Below are positions 50,453 through 60,340 of a stretch of 64,000 bases of DNA, piece by piece (the first letter of the stretch is position 1; each line of letters begins with the position of its first letter). The stretch is from Sulfitobacter sp. HI0040 (GTDB lineage: Bacteria; Pseudomonadota; Alphaproteobacteria; Rhodobacterales; Rhodobacteraceae), in assembly GCF_001634885.1 (NCBI RefSeq), contig NZ_LWEX01000489.1, positions 1 to 64,000 of the forward strand, in the 5' to 3' direction. The translations under genes were made by a program, and so were the position numbers. The notes below the pieces were generated by a model. The model did not search any database. It was not told the DNA's origin and saw nothing but the letters and a program-made list of their open reading frames with translations.

Positions 50453-52817
50453 TACTGCCATGGACGAAACGCTCGATCCCCGCACAATGACTCCCGACTG
50501 GTATGCCCGTGAAACACGCCTCGCGCATATGCTTCCTTACGTCAGCCTGGTCGATGACCGCACCGTGCGGACACGGGTGAACGAGCTCTTCCAGTGCATC
50601 CGGCTCGAAGGGATCAACAGCTACACGAAGGATGATGCCTATCTCGACAAGGTGACCGCGCTCTTTGCCCGGATCATCGCGCAGCTGGGACCGGAGTTCA
50701 GCTACTACGTCCACAAGGTCTCGAAGGCGATCACGCCGGACCTCGAGCCTGTGCGCGAAGACAGTTTTGCCGGAGAAGTCGACCGCCTCTGGCGCGCGAA
50801 ACTCGAAACCAGCGGTCTGCGCGACAAGACACTGACGCTCACCGTCATTCACCGCCCGCCTCCGAAAAGCGTCCTGCCGTTCCTGAACCGCAGCGCGCCG
50901 GATCGCCTCAAGGAAGCAACCGAGAAGCGCCTGCGCCGTCTGGGCGAGGCCGTGAGTGTCTTCCTGTCAGGCCTGACGGAGCTGAATCCGCGCGTGCTAA
51001 CCGCCAAAAGCGGCGAGTTGATCGGGTTTCTAGGGGCGCTCAACACGGGAACGGAACTGCCGCTCTATCCGGCCAATACCTACGGCTTCCTATCTTTCAA
51101 TGTCGCGAATACCCGCGTGACGTTTCACGGCGATCACTTCGAGCTCTCCGAAGGCGTGGTGGGTCATCGCTACGGCAAGAGTTTCACCATCGGGGAATAT
51201 TCCGAGGCCACCTCCTGCACCATGTTCGACATGCTGAATCTGCCGGTCGACATGATCGTCACCCATTCCTTCACGCCGATCAATTCCAACCTCATGGCGG
51301 GTCGGATCAAGCGGCAAAAGCGACAGATGCAGGCGAGCCAGGACGCGGCCCTGTCGCTCATGGAAGCGCTCGACATTGCTGCCGATGATCTCGAGGCCAA
51401 GCGCCAAAGCTTCGGCGAGCACCATATGGTCGTGACCATCTTCTGCGACACGCTGGATGAGCTGCAGACTCTGAGCGCCGAGATCGTCAACGCCGCTGCC
51501 ACCGAGGGCGTGAAGATGATCGGCGAACGGGTGGCGGCAAAGGCGCATTACCTGAGCCAGCATCCCGGCAACCAACCCAAGCGCGTGCGTGCCAGTGCGA
51601 TCACCAATCGAAACTTCGCGGATTTCGCAGCCTTCCACCGGACCCAACTCGGCAAACCCGCCACGAAAACCCCTTGGGGCCGCGTCATCACCTATCTGCC
51701 CACGCCCGAGCAGAGCGCCTATCGGTTTTCCTATCACGAGCAAGGCTCGCCCGACAAAGAACCGACCAGCGGGCATACACTGATTATGGGGCGGCCCGGG
51801 TCAGGTAAGTCTGTGCTTTCCGCATTCCTCATGACACAGGCCCGCAGGGCGGGGGCACGGGTCTTCATCTTCGACTACCGTCTCGGTATGGAGATGGCGG
51901 TCCGCGCGAATGGGGGGCGCTATGCGTCTTTGAAAGCCGGGCAACCCACGGGCCTCAACCCGCTCTGGACCGAGACCGATGCGCGCGGCACAGCATGGCT
52001 CTCGGACTGGCTTGCGACCTTGCTTTATCGTGCCGACAAGCCGCTGACGCCTGCACAGACCAACCGCATCCAGGAAGTCGTCCGCCAGAACGCGCAGGCC
52101 ACCAATCCGGCCCTGCGGAACTGGCGGGATTTCGCATCACTTTTTGTGTCCACCGATGATGGCGGTGATCTGCACCAACGCCTGCTCGAATGGACGGAAG
52201 AAGGCCGCTACGGCTGGATCTTCGGCCAGACGTTGGAAGACACCTTCTCGCTGGAAGGCGATGTGGTGGGTTTCGATCTCACTGGCATTCTAGACAGCGA
52301 GGCCGACAAGGAACGGATGGCGGTCCTATCCTATCTCTTCCGCCGGGTCGAGCGCGAGATCGAGGATCGTCGCCCCACAATCATCGTGATCGACGAGGCC
52401 TGGAAGGCGCTCGACAACGCGTATTTCGCCGAGCGGCTGTCGAACTGGCTCGTGACCGCGCGCAAGCAGAACACCGTCGCGGTGATGATGACGCAATACG
52501 CCAGCCAGCTCGAGCGCACCCGAACCGGCAAGACCATCGTCGAGGCGGTTCCCACGCAAATTCTGCTGCCGAACATCCGCGCCCATGCCGCCGACTACGC
52601 GATGCTCAATCTCTATGAGAAGGAACTCGATGTGCTTCTCAATACCGGCAGCGACAGCCGCCTTGCGCTCATCCGCGACGACCAGGGCTCGATCGTCGTC
52701 GATGCCGATCTGAGCGCCCTCGGGCCCAATCTCACCATCCTCGGCGGCATGGAAAAAGGCGAGGCGCTGGTCGGCGCCGATTACCGCGACCGCCCAGACT
52801 TTTGGAGGCTTGCATGA
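50442..52817 (+). CDS. virB4: VirB4-family ATPase
   Basis: A 791-aa type IV secretion ATPase. The CagE/VirB4 N-terminal domain is followed by Walker A GRPGSGKSV near residue 448 and Walker B IIVIDEAWKAL near residue 646; TQYASQLERTRTGKTIVE lies after it. All nucleotide-binding motifs are intact. ATG 50442 has GGGGAC upstream; ATG 50427 and 50460 are alternatives. It overlaps virB3 by 11 bp, and the next small lipoprotein gene starts within its stop. It powers pilus assembly and substrate transfer. Confidence 0.93.
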   Translation: MRPNTAMDETLDPRTMTPDWYARETRLAHMLPYVSLVDDRTVRTRVNELFQCIRLEGINSYTKDDAYLDKVTALFARIIAQLGPEFSYYVHKVSKAITPDLEPVREDSFAGEVDRLWRAKLETSGLRDKTLTLTVIHRPPPKSVLPFLNRSAPDRLKEATEKRLRRLGEAVSVFLSGLTELNPRVLTAKSGELIGFLGALNTGTELPLYPANTYGFLSFNVANTRVTFHGDHFELSEGVVGHRYGKSFTIGEYSEATSCTMFDMLNLPVDMIVTHSFTPINSNLMAGRIKRQKRQMQASQDAALSLMEALDIAADDLEAKRQSFGEHHMVVTIFCDTLDELQTLSAEIVNAAATEGVKMIGERVAAKAHYLSQHPGNQPKRVRASAITNRNFADFAAFHRTQLGKPATKTPWGRVITYLPTPEQSAYRFSYHEQGSPDKEPTSGHTLIMGRPGSGKSVLSAFLMTQARRAGARVFIFDYRLGMEMAVRANGGRYASLKAGQPTGLNPLWTETDARGTAWLSDWLATLLYRADKPLTPAQTNRIQEVVRQNAQATNPALRNWRDFASLFVSTDDGGDLHQRLLEWTEEGRYGWIFGQTLEDTFSLEGDVVGFDLTGILDSEADKERMAVLSYLFRRVEREIEDRRPTIIVIDEAWKALDNAYFAERLSNWLVTARKQNTVAVMMTQYASQLERTRTGKTIVEAVPTQILLPNIRAHAADYAMLNLYEKELDVLLNTGSDSRLALIRDDQGSIVVDADLSALGPNLTILGGMEKGEALVGADYRDRPDFWRLA

Positions 52818-52981
52818 TCCGCATTCTTCTAGCAGTGGCAGCGCTCGGCGCGCTGGCCTCCTGCGCCCCGTACCAGGAGCCGCAGGCCAATTGCTTCACC
52901 TTTCTGGCCTCGACGGCACCCGTCGCACCCGATTGTACCTTCACGCCTCTAGATAGGCCGGAGGGCGACATTGAAGTCTAG
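52814..52981 (+). CDS. Small lipoprotein of the virB operon (VirB7-position)
   Basis: A 55-aa lipoprotein. The signal MIRILLAVAALGALASC has a clear lipobox (LASC, Cys17), and two more Cys follow (NCF, DCT). It overlaps the virB4 stop by 4 bp and the next gene by 11 bp. By size, lipobox and location it may fill the role of VirB7, which anchors VirB9/VirB10 at the outer membrane, though VirB7 proteins share too little sequence to confirm. Confidence 0.8.
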   Translation: MIRILLAVAALGALASCAPYQEPQANCFTFLASTAPVAPDCTFTPLDRPEGDIEV

Positions 52982-54125
52982 CCTGCCTCATATCGTGGCG
53001 CTTTGCCTGCTGCCAGGTCTGGTCGCCGCACAAGGCGTACCCACCAATGACAGTGGGCTGACCGCACGCGATATCTTCGAGACAGGCGATCGCGAGGCAG
53101 ACCTTGCCACCCAAGCCGACAAGCTGTCGGTCCGCGAACTCATCGCCGAGATCGAACGGGAGCAACTCGAAACTCTGCAGCGCATCCTCGACGCCCAGAC
53201 TAGCTTCGGCGGTCAGGGCTTGCCGGCCATGGTCTCTGGGCTCGAAAGCGGCAGCGGCGATCCCGCTCGTTCCGTCGAGGCCGTCTATGGCAATGCCGAA
53301 ACCGATCCCAACCCCGGCGGCGCACAGATGTTCGGGGATGCGGCAGAAAACATCGAGCAGCTCATCATCCGCGTCGCCCAGGAAACCAGCGGGTTTGCGG
53401 GCGTGGGCCGCGCGGGCCTCTCCCCAGTCCAATGGCGCGCACTCCTACAAGCGCTCATCTGGCAGGAAAGCCGCTTCACCATCGGCGCCCGCTCGCCGGT
53501 CGGCGCTTTTGGCCTCACCCAGATCATGCCCGGCACCGCCAGCGATCTTGGTATCAACCCGGAATATTATGACAGCCCTTACCTTCAGGTGCATGGCGGC
53601 GCGCGCTATCTCGCGACCCAGCTCAACACCTTTGACGGCAATATCATCAACGCACTCGCCGCCTATAATGCCGGACCCGGTCGGGTGTTCGAGTATGGTG
53701 GGGTGCCGCCCTTCCGCGAGACGCAGCACTACGTCCAGGTCATCCCCGAACGCTACAATCTCTATCTGAGCCGCATCGGTGGGATCGAAGCGCTCGGCAC
53801 GATCGATCCGGCGCTTCTAGCCAATGCGAACCTCTCAATCACCGGGCACGGCGCAGCCTTCTATGGCAACAACTCGCCCGCCGCGATCCGGCAAGCCGCC
53901 TTGCGTATTGCGGACATCGTCGAGCGGATTTCCGAAACGGAAGATGTTCAGGAAAGCATCGCGCTCAACACCTATGCCCGCGCCGAACTGGTGCGCCTCG
54001 TCGCCGCGCGCATCCGGCTTCAGGCGGCGCGGACCCGTGTCCTGAGCGCAGAAGAATTGGCGCAGGCCAGCGCCCGCATGGCCGAGGGCGCATTCATGGA
54101 ATTTGCGATCAGGGAGATAGACTGA
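52971..54125 (+). CDS. Periplasmic lytic transglycosylase (VirB1-like) with long flanks
   Basis: A 384-aa protein with a signal peptide (VALCLLPGLVAAQ) and a helical N-terminal segment. The SLT domain lies about residues 155-265, with the catalytic Glu in LIWQESRFTIGARSPVGAFGLTQIMPG and [11 protein letters not shown], and a C-terminal helical extension follows. TTG 52971 is the start, with GGAGGG 7 nt upstream. It is the second transglycosylase in this operon; the first is half as long. The extensions may tie it to the VirB5 protein encoded next. Confidence 0.87.
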   Translation: MKSSLPHIVALCLLPGLVAAQGVPTNDSGLTARDIFETGDREADLATQADKLSVRELIAEIEREQLETLQRILDAQTSFGGQGLPAMVSGLESGSGDPARSVEAVYGNAETDPNPGGAQMFGDAAENIEQLIIRVAQETSGFAGVGRAGLSPVQWRALLQALIWQESRFTIGARSPVGAFGLTQIMPGTASDLGINPEYYDSPYLQVHGGARYLATQLNTFDGNIINALAAYNAGPGRVFEYGGVPPFRETQHYVQVIPERYNLYLSRIGGIEALGTIDPALLANANLSITGHGAAFYGNNSPAAIRQAALRIADIVERISETEDVQESIALNTYARAELVRLVAARIRLQAARTRVLSAEELAQASARMAEGAFMEFAIREID

Positions 54126-54934
54126 TGGGACGGATGTTTCTGAGAACGGCTTTGGCCACGACACTTGGGATTGGCCTGACTCTGGGAGCCCTCTCCCCTG
54201 CTGCGGCGCAGGGCGTGCCCGTCGTCGACACGCAGAACATCGCGCAAAACATCCAGCAGCTCCGGCAGATGATCGAAGACGAGATCCTGCAGAACGAGCA
54301 GCTGACGCAGCTCCGCGAACAGCTTGCCACACTCACGGACCAACTCGCGGAGCTGCAAAGAACCTATGAGGCACTGACGCGCCTCGCCGAACTTCCCGAG
54401 ATCATCCGCACGGAAATGGAAGATGAGTTGAACGGTCTGCTCGACCAAGAATTTGGCGACATCCTCGCTACCATCGAAGCGATCAAGACAGGCGACTTCT
54501 CCGGCCTCTCTGGCTCCGGTGCGGGCGAAATCGAAACCCAGATGGACCGGGTCCTGGCCGATCTCGGCTTTGACGACGATACGCTCTCGGAAATGGCCAC
54601 GAGCGGAAATCCCGGGGCCAACCGCGTGGCGACACAAGCCACGACCGGCGCGCTTGTCTCCGCTGCTGCCCAGAACAGCTATGAGGATGCCGGCCAGTCG
54701 CTGGAACGCGTCGACCGCCTCGTCGGGCTCATCGACGACATGGATGAACTCAAGGAAAGCATCGACCTCAACACGCGCGTGACGGCGGAACTCGCCATTG
54801 CGCTGGTCGCCATGTGGCAACTCGAAGCCATCCAGACCGTGGGCGATGGCACAGGCGGCGTGATCGATGCCGCCACCATCGCCGAGGAGCAGCGGTTTAT
54901 GGACTTCACGCTGCCCGAGTTGCGGGCAGACTGA
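54125..54934 (+). CDS. virB5: VirB5-like / TrbJ-like type IV secretion protein
   Basis: A 269-aa secreted protein. The signal peptide ends at AAAQG, followed by a Gln/Leu-rich coiled coil (about residues 38-85, QQLRQMIEDEILQNEQ and onward) and helical segments to the end. This architecture fits the VirB5/TrbJ minor pilus components. It starts on the last base of the transglycosylase stop. Assignment rests on layout and position more than on motifs. Confidence 0.75.
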   Translation: MGRMFLRTALATTLGIGLTLGALSPAAAQGVPVVDTQNIAQNIQQLRQMIEDEILQNEQLTQLREQLATLTDQLAELQRTYEALTRLAELPEIIRTEMEDELNGLLDQEFGDILATIEAIKTGDFSGLSGSGAGEIETQMDRVLADLGFDDDTLSEMATSGNPGANRVATQATTGALVSAAAQNSYEDAGQSLERVDRLVGLIDDMDELKESIDLNTRVTAELAIALVAMWQLEAIQTVGDGTGGVIDAATIAEEQRFMDFTLPELRAD

Positions 54935-54950
54935 TCAAGGGTTGTGACAG

Positions 54951-55604
54951 GTGGCGAGTGAACAGGAAATCATCGAAGAAGAGCTGGTCTATGGTGCCCT
55001 GCGCCGTGAACGGCTCTGGCAACGCCTTGGGCTCATCGGCCTCATCTTCGGCATCATCGGGTGCCTGAGCGCGGCGGCTGTCGCGATCCTCGATGTCGAC
55101 CCCCCGCCCGTGGTCGTGCCCTATGATCCCGCGACCGGCTTTGCCCTGCCCGAGGCTTCGGTGGGCGCGACGTCTGTCACAGCCAACCAGGCGGTCATAG
55201 AGGCGGAGGTCTTCCGCTACGTGACCGACCGCGAGGTCTATAACCAGCTCGACAATGATCTGCGCATCCGCAGCGTCCTGCGCCGCTCGGACGGGGCAGC
55301 CGAGAGCGGGCTGCGCCAGATCTGGAACAGCGCCAACGAGAACTACCCGCCGACGGTCTATGGCCCGAACGCACGGCTCGACGTGGAAATCCTCAGCATC
55401 AACCGGATCGGCACAAACCGCGCCACTGTCCGTCTGCGCAAGCGCCTGACATCTATCAACGGCGTCCAAACCGGGCTTTTCACCGCCACGCTTCTCTTCG
55501 AGTTCCGCCCCGAGACCCGCCGCTCCATTGATGAGGTCTGGACCAACCCCTTCGGCTTCACGGTCCTCGAATATTCCATCCGCTCCGACAGATTGGAGAA
55601 TTAG
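54951..55604 (+). CDS. virB8: VirB8-family protein
   Basis: A 217-aa bitopic inner-membrane protein: a short cytoplasmic N-terminus, one membrane helix at about residues 25-47 (LGLIGLIFGIIGCL and onward), and a periplasmic NTF2-like domain with NRIGTNRATVRLRKR and NPFGFTVLEYSIRSD segments. GTG 54951 is the start. VirB8 nucleates assembly and contacts VirB9 and VirB10, both encoded next. Confidence 0.9.
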   Translation: MASEQEIIEEELVYGALRRERLWQRLGLIGLIFGIIGCLSAAAVAILDVDPPPVVVPYDPATGFALPEASVGATSVTANQAVIEAEVFRYVTDREVYNQLDNDLRIRSVLRRSDGAAESGLRQIWNSANENYPPTVYGPNARLDVEILSINRIGTNRATVRLRKRLTSINGVQTGLFTATLLFEFRPETRRSIDEVWTNPFGFTVLEYSIRSDRLEN

Positions 55605-55605
55605 T

Positions 55606-56301
55606 TTGCTTAAGAAGGCCCTCGTAACAATTGTGCTTGTGCTGCTGCCCGGCCTCGCCTTAGCCGAAGCCATCCCGCGTGGCGGTCCCAACGATAGCCG
55701 GGTGCGCTTGGCCACCTACCAGGAGGATCAGGTCTACCGTCTCAGCGTCTCGCTCACCCATGTCACCACCATCGAGTTCGGCGAAGGCGAAAGCATCCGC
55801 TCGATCATCGCGGGCGACACGGAAGGCTTCGAGATCGACGGCGTACCCGGCGGTCAGGCCTTCGCGATCAAGCCGGTGGCGCGCGGGGTGCATACCAATG
55901 TGACCGTCTACACGAACAGGCGCAGTTATTACTTCAACGTCCAGGAGACCCGCAGCCCGACCTTCTACGTGGTGCAGTTCCGCTACCCTGAAGACAATGC
56001 ACGGCCCACGCGGGCCATCGCGGCGCAAGCGCCGAACTACAATTACGGTGCAAGCGCGCGGACCGAGTTCACCCCGGCACGTATCTGGGATGATGGAACG
56101 TTTACGTATTTCGAATTCCCGCGGAACGCGCCGGTGCCGGCGATCTTCCGCGTCGCGAATGGCCGGGAACGGACGGTCAACACGCAAGCCACCGAGGACG
56201 GCGTGATCCGGGTTTCAGGCGTGAACCGGCAATGGGTGCTGCGGATCGGGGAAGAGGTGGTCTGTATCGAGGCCACACCGCCTGCGGGAGTGGGATCATG
56301 A
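55606..56301 (+). CDS. virB9: VirB9-family protein
   Basis: A 231-aa periplasmic/outer-membrane-core protein. The signal peptide (ALVTIVLVLLPGLALAE) is followed by the CagX/VirB9 pattern: DSRVRLATYQEDQVYRL, HTNVTVYTNRRSYYF, then a C-terminal IWDDGTFTYFEFPRN motif that is nearly invariant in VirB9. TTG 55606 is the start, with TGGAGAA upstream; a longer frame overlapping virB8 is rejected. It overlaps virB10 by ATGA. Confidence 0.92.
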   Translation: MLKKALVTIVLVLLPGLALAEAIPRGGPNDSRVRLATYQEDQVYRLSVSLTHVTTIEFGEGESIRSIIAGDTEGFEIDGVPGGQAFAIKPVARGVHTNVTVYTNRRSYYFNVQETRSPTFYVVQFRYPEDNARPTRAIAAQAPNYNYGASARTEFTPARIWDDGTFTYFEFPRNAPVPAIFRVANGRERTVNTQATEDGVIRVSGVNRQWVLRIGEEVVCIEATPPAGVGS

Positions 56302-57677
56302 GCGACACAGAAAACGCGGACCTCAAAAAGCGCCTCGCTGCCCTAGAACAAGGCAAAGGTGCGAGCTCACCCCCTGCCCCACGGCGCTCACCGCTGCTCG
56401 CTTTGGTCGTCGTCCTCGTGATCGGGGCGGGTGGGGCGTTGCTCTATCTCCTCTCCCAGCCCGAGGAAGAAGAAGCCCTGCCCACGGCCACGCCGGATGT
56501 CTTCCAGAACGAAGGCGACGGGTTCGGCGCCATCGAAACCCTCCCTCCGCCTGAGCCAGAGGTGGTTCTGGTCTCGCCGGAACCGGTCGAACCAAATGCA
56601 GAGCTTCTGGCGCAGCTCGAAGCCCTGCAGGCCCAAATCGAGGAATTGCGCAACGCGCCAGAACCAGTGGTGGAAGAAGACACGGCTGCCGCCGAAGCCA
56701 TCGATGCGCTGACCGCCCAGATCGCCGCCCTGCAATCCGCCTCGGAAGCCGCACAGCAGCAGTTTCGCGAAGAGCTTACGGCACGCGACCGCGAGCTGGA
56801 GCAACTCCGCATGGACCTCGAACTTGCGCAGCTCGAAGCCAATCGCCCCCTTCCGGCACCCATCGGTCCCACCGAGGACGAGCTACGCGCGCGGGAAGAA
56901 GAAAGGCTCCGCCGCGAGGAGGAAGCAAGACGTCTCGCGGAACTTGAACGCCGCGCGGCGGAAGAACGTGCATTCCAAGAACGGCGCATCACCTCGCCCA
57001 CCATCGCCTTTGGCGGCTCGTCTGGCGCAAATGAGACGGCTCTGACTGAACGGACTTTTGGGGAGGTGACGGATTTCGTGCTGAATGGCGCGCTGCCCAC
57101 TTCAGTGACGCAAGCCGAAGTTATTGCCAATCCGTCCAACACCATCATCCAGGGCACGATGATCCAGGCCGTCATGGAAACCGCGCTCGACAGCTCCCTG
57201 CCCGGCCAGACCCGGGCCGTGGTGTCTGAGGATGTCTACAGCGTCGATGGAGCGCGCCTATTGATCCCACGCGGCTCCCGCCTCATCGGGCGCTACCGTT
57301 CCGGCGTCGATATCGCACAGCGCCGGGTTACGATCGCCTGGGACCGGATCATCCTGCCCGCGGGCCAAACCGTCCAGATCAGCTCCTTCGGCGGTGATGA
57401 ACTTGGCCGTTCGGGTGTCACCGGTTTCGTGGACACGCGCTTTGATGAGCGCTTTGGCTCGGCAGCGCTGATTTCACTGATCTCCGCCGCGCCTAGTGCA
57501 GCCGCTGCAAATGTGCAGGACGAAACCGCCGCGGATGTGCTCGAAGACGTGGGCGATGATTTGGCCGATGCCACGGATAGTGTGATTGGCGACTATCTTT
57601 TGATCGGGCCGTTCATCTATGTCGACCAGGGGGCGCGCGTCACCGTCATGGTCGACCGCGATCTGGAGATTTTCTGA
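56298..57677 (+). CDS. virB10: VirB10-family protein
   Basis: A 459-aa energy-transducing core protein. It has a short cytoplasmic tail and a membrane helix at about residues 33-53. A long acidic/coiled-coil periplasmic stretch (residues 80-240, rich in Glu, Gln, Arg) follows. The conserved TrbI domain contains TVVSEDVYSVDG-like and PRGSRLIGRYRSGVDIAQRR segments. ATG 56298 overlaps the virB9 stop. It spans both membranes and gates the channel. Confidence 0.92.
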   Translation: MSDTENADLKKRLAALEQGKGASSPPAPRRSPLLALVVVLVIGAGGALLYLLSQPEEEEALPTATPDVFQNEGDGFGAIETLPPPEPEVVLVSPEPVEPNAELLAQLEALQAQIEELRNAPEPVVEEDTAAAEAIDALTAQIAALQSASEAAQQQFREELTARDRELEQLRMDLELAQLEANRPLPAPIGPTEDELRAREEERLRREEEARRLAELERRAAEERAFQERRITSPTIAFGGSSGANETALTERTFGEVTDFVLNGALPTSVTQAEVIANPSNTIIQGTMIQAVMETALDSSLPGQTRAVVSEDVYSVDGARLLIPRGSRLIGRYRSGVDIAQRRVTIAWDRIILPAGQTVQISSFGGDELGRSGVTGFVDTRFDERFGSAALISLISAAPSAAAANVQDETAADVLEDVGDDLADATDSVIGDYLLIGPFIYVDQGARVTVMVDRDLEIF

Positions 57678-57681
57678 GCCC

Positions 57682-58668
57682 ATGTCGCTGAGTTATCTCC
57701 AGACCTCCCTCGACAGGATCAACGCTGCCGCCCGCGACGATGTCATCGAGATCTGCATCAACCCCGATGGCAGCTGCTGGGGAGAATTCCAGGGCGATCA
57801 CTTCATGCGAAAACTGGACCAGGTGTTGACCGCAACAGAAGTCAAAGACCTCGGCAACCAGATCGCCTCTTCCGCCAATACCACCATGAGCAAGGACCGC
57901 CCGATCGTCTCGGTCTCGATCACCTACAAGGGCCGCCCGATCCGGGCGCAGGTCATCACACCGCCTGCCGTGCTCTCGGCGATGTCGATCAGCCTGCGGT
58001 TCTTCTCGAGCCTGCCGCTTGACGGGATCGCGCTTGATTTCCTCTATGGCAAGGAACGAAAGCTCGAGGAACTCCGCCTCGAGAAAACCCGGGAACTGCG
58101 CGAAGTGGTGGCCGCGGGCATGATCGACGATGCGCTGGCCTTTTGCGTCAAAAACAAGCTCAACATGATCGTCTCTGGCGGCACCTCCACCGGCAAGACC
58201 GTGGCTGCGCGCAAGATCCTCGCCCACGTCCCTGTGGACGAACGGATCGTCACTATCGAGGAAGCCGCGGAGCTTCTGCCGACCCAACCAAACGCTGTCA
58301 CCCTCATCGCCAATCGCGACACGGAATTCCAGACCGCCGATGTGCTGCTCACCGCAACGCTGAGGATGCGCCCCGACCGGATCATCCTGGGCGAGGTGCG
58401 CGGCAAGGAAGCCATGACCTTTCTCGAGGCGATCAACACCGGCCATGGCGGGTCCATGACCACGCTGCATGCCGAGACCCCACAACTCGCCGTGCAGCGT
58501 CTCGCGATCGCGGCGCTCAAGACCGAGATCCCGATGACCTATGCCGACATGATCCAGTACATCGAGAACTCCATCGATGTGATCATCCAGGCCGGCCGCC
58601 ATGACGGAAAACGCGGCATCACCGAATTCTACCTCCCCGGCGCAACCGAGATTGGAGCTTCCCAATGA
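57682..58668 (+). CDS. virB11: VirB11-family ATPase
   Basis: A 328-aa hexameric secretion ATPase. Walker A SGGTSTGKT is near residue 163, followed by the Asp-box (TIEEAAELLP), Walker B region LRMRPDRIILGEVRG and the His-box TGHGGSMTTLHAE. All are intact. It starts 5 nt after virB10 and overlaps the next small gene by 4 bp. It switches the system between pilus building and transfer. Confidence 0.93.
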   Translation: MSLSYLQTSLDRINAAARDDVIEICINPDGSCWGEFQGDHFMRKLDQVLTATEVKDLGNQIASSANTTMSKDRPIVSVSITYKGRPIRAQVITPPAVLSAMSISLRFFSSLPLDGIALDFLYGKERKLEELRLEKTRELREVVAAGMIDDALAFCVKNKLNMIVSGGTSTGKTVAARKILAHVPVDERIVTIEEAAELLPTQPNAVTLIANRDTEFQTADVLLTATLRMRPDRIILGEVRGKEAMTFLEAINTGHGGSMTTLHAETPQLAVQRLAIAALKTEIPMTYADMIQYIENSIDVIIQAGRHDGKRGITEFYLPGATEIGASQ

Positions 58669-58853
58669 AGACCTTTGAATATGACATCCTGTTCTTCCAG
58701 GTAAAGAAGCAAAAGGACTACGACGCGATGCGATGTGCCTTAAATGAGCGCGGCGCGGAGGGGTGGGAAGTCATCACCGCCGAGGTAGGTGACTACGGCT
58801 ACACCACGTTCTTGAAGCGTGAATCTTTGGCTACGAAGGTAACTTCAGAGTGA
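58665..58853 (+). CDS. DUF4177-like small protein
   Basis: A 62-aa protein with the pattern FEYDILFFQVKKQKD...LNERGAEGWEVITAE...TTFLKRE, typical of DUF4177-like proteins. No function is known. It is translationally coupled to virB11 (4-bp overlap) and to the next secreted protein (stop and start share a base), so it belongs to the secretion operon. Confidence 0.75.
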   Translation: MKTFEYDILFFQVKKQKDYDAMRCALNERGAEGWEVITAEVGDYGYTTFLKRESLATKVTSE

Positions 58854-59254
58854 TGCGGGTCGTTGCGACGGCAAGCCTGCTCATCGTTCTCTACGCAACC
58901 GCTGGCGTCGCTGAACGGAACCTGATCCCAACGCTCGAAAACCAGCCAGATGTCTGTCCCGACCAGCCTCCAGAGCCACAGTGGATGCAAGGCATCGATG
59001 TACGCGAGTCCCACAAACGGCTCCTGATCCAACAAATCTATCGTGCGCAGAGCATGCAACGGATCGTTGAAGCCCAAAGCTGTGAATGTCCCACGCGGTA
59101 TCCGTCTTGGGACGCAGCTGAAGGCGACTTCGTCGAGCATTTCGCCGCATCTGACTACTGGGACATCGTGGAAGCGACGTCAGAATACCGACGGCAGGCA
59201 AATGAGCTTCGGCGCGAAGCCATGCCAATCTGCGAAGCTGCTGGAAACTGGTAG
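58853..59254 (+). CDS. Secreted hypothetical protein of the virB operon
   Basis: A 133-aa protein with a signal peptide (MRVVATASLLIVLYATAGVAE) and four Cys in the mature part (VCPD, SCECP, ICEA). It is otherwise acidic and helical. No family is recognised. It lies between virB11 and virB6, in the same transcript. It may be a periplasmic accessory or a VirB7-like stabiliser. ATG 58853 is preferred; GTG 58850 is directly in front. Confidence 0.72.
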   Translation: MRVVATASLLIVLYATAGVAERNLIPTLENQPDVCPDQPPEPQWMQGIDVRESHKRLLIQQIYRAQSMQRIVEAQSCECPTRYPSWDAAEGDFVEHFAASDYWDIVEATSEYRRQANELRREAMPICEAAGNW

Positions 59255-59260
59255 GGTTCC

Positions 59261-60340
59261 ATGAGCGTCGTCACTTACTTCGTGGAAACGGCTGAAGGCT
59301 ATCTCAATACCGCTGCTGAGACGCAATTTGGCGCGGTCGCCGCAACAGTCGGAACGATGCTCGTACTCGGCACCACACTCGTTGTCATTCTGGTTTTCAT
59401 CAACACGATCTACCAGTATCGCGCCATGGACGGGCGCACGGCCTTTTGGCTCGCCGTGAAAGTCGGGCTGATAGGCGCATTTGCAACGAACTGGGTGCAG
59501 TTCAACATCTTTGCTGCGGCGATCCTGAACGGGATCGACAGCATTGCTGGGTCGCTCGTGGCCTCAGTCGGCGGCGGTTCACCCGGCCCATCCGGCACCT
59601 TCGCAGAGGAGTTCGATGACTTGATCGCGGCGCTCGGGGACTATCTGAATGCCGCGGGGTCCGAACTGAACTGGATGGCCGGTGCCCTGTTGGACACCCT
59701 TGGGGTTTTGCTGCTCTCTATTCTCGGTGGCTTGGCGGCGTTTATCGTCGTTGCGTCCAGGCTCATGATCGCTCTGCTGATCGGGATTGCACCAATCATG
59801 ATCTTCCTGACCCTTTTTGAAGTGACCAAGGATTATTTTGCACGCTGGCTTTCGGCGCTGATCTCCTTCGCTATGTACCCAATCGTCGTTGCTGGCGTGT
59901 TCGCAACCATCACGGGTGTCTCGCGTGCGCTTCTTGCTGAATTGGGCGACCCGGAAGGCGCGTCCAACATCGGCGCGCTCATTCCGTTCTTCATGATGGT
60001 GCTAATGGCAAAGGGGTTCATCATAGCAACGCCCTTCCTGGTTCGAGCAATTTCAGGAAACATCATGATGCCAGCGCTCTCAGCCGGCTTCGGCGGCAGC
60101 TATGCCTTTGCCCGAGGGCTTGCAGGAAGCCAACAAGTCTACAACCGGTACGCCATCGGTGGTGCGACTGGCGCGGAATACGCAGCTCTGCGGGCGCGCC
60201 AATTCTTTGGTGTGCAAGCGTTGCCAAGCCGACCCAATTCAGCAGGCGGCCCAACCGCAGCTCCATCTGGTGACGGAGCCGGCACAGGAGCTCAAATGCT
60301 AGCACAGCTTTCTAGGTTGGGTCGTCTCGGCAAGCGGTGA
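59261..60340 (+). CDS. virB6: VirB6/TrbL-family inner-membrane protein
   Basis: A 359-aa polytopic membrane protein. There are about six hydrophobic segments, including LVLGTTLVVILVFINTIYQY near residue 35, LIGIAPIMIFLTLFE near residue 175 with the VirB6/TrbL pattern, and a central periplasmic Gly-rich loop. It forms the inner-membrane channel with VirB8 and VirB10. It is the last gene of the cluster, followed by a gap of about 220 bp. No VirD4 coupling protein or relaxase is visible in the window. Confidence 0.9.
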   Translation: MSVVTYFVETAEGYLNTAAETQFGAVAATVGTMLVLGTTLVVILVFINTIYQYRAMDGRTAFWLAVKVGLIGAFATNWVQFNIFAAAILNGIDSIAGSLVASVGGGSPGPSGTFAEEFDDLIAALGDYLNAAGSELNWMAGALLDTLGVLLLSILGGLAAFIVVASRLMIALLIGIAPIMIFLTLFEVTKDYFARWLSALISFAMYPIVVAGVFATITGVSRALLAELGDPEGASNIGALIPFFMMVLMAKGFIIATPFLVRAISGNIMMPALSAGFGGSYAFARGLAGSQQVYNRYAIGGATGAEYAALRARQFFGVQALPSRPNSAGGPTAAPSGDGAGTGAQMLAQLSRLGRLGKR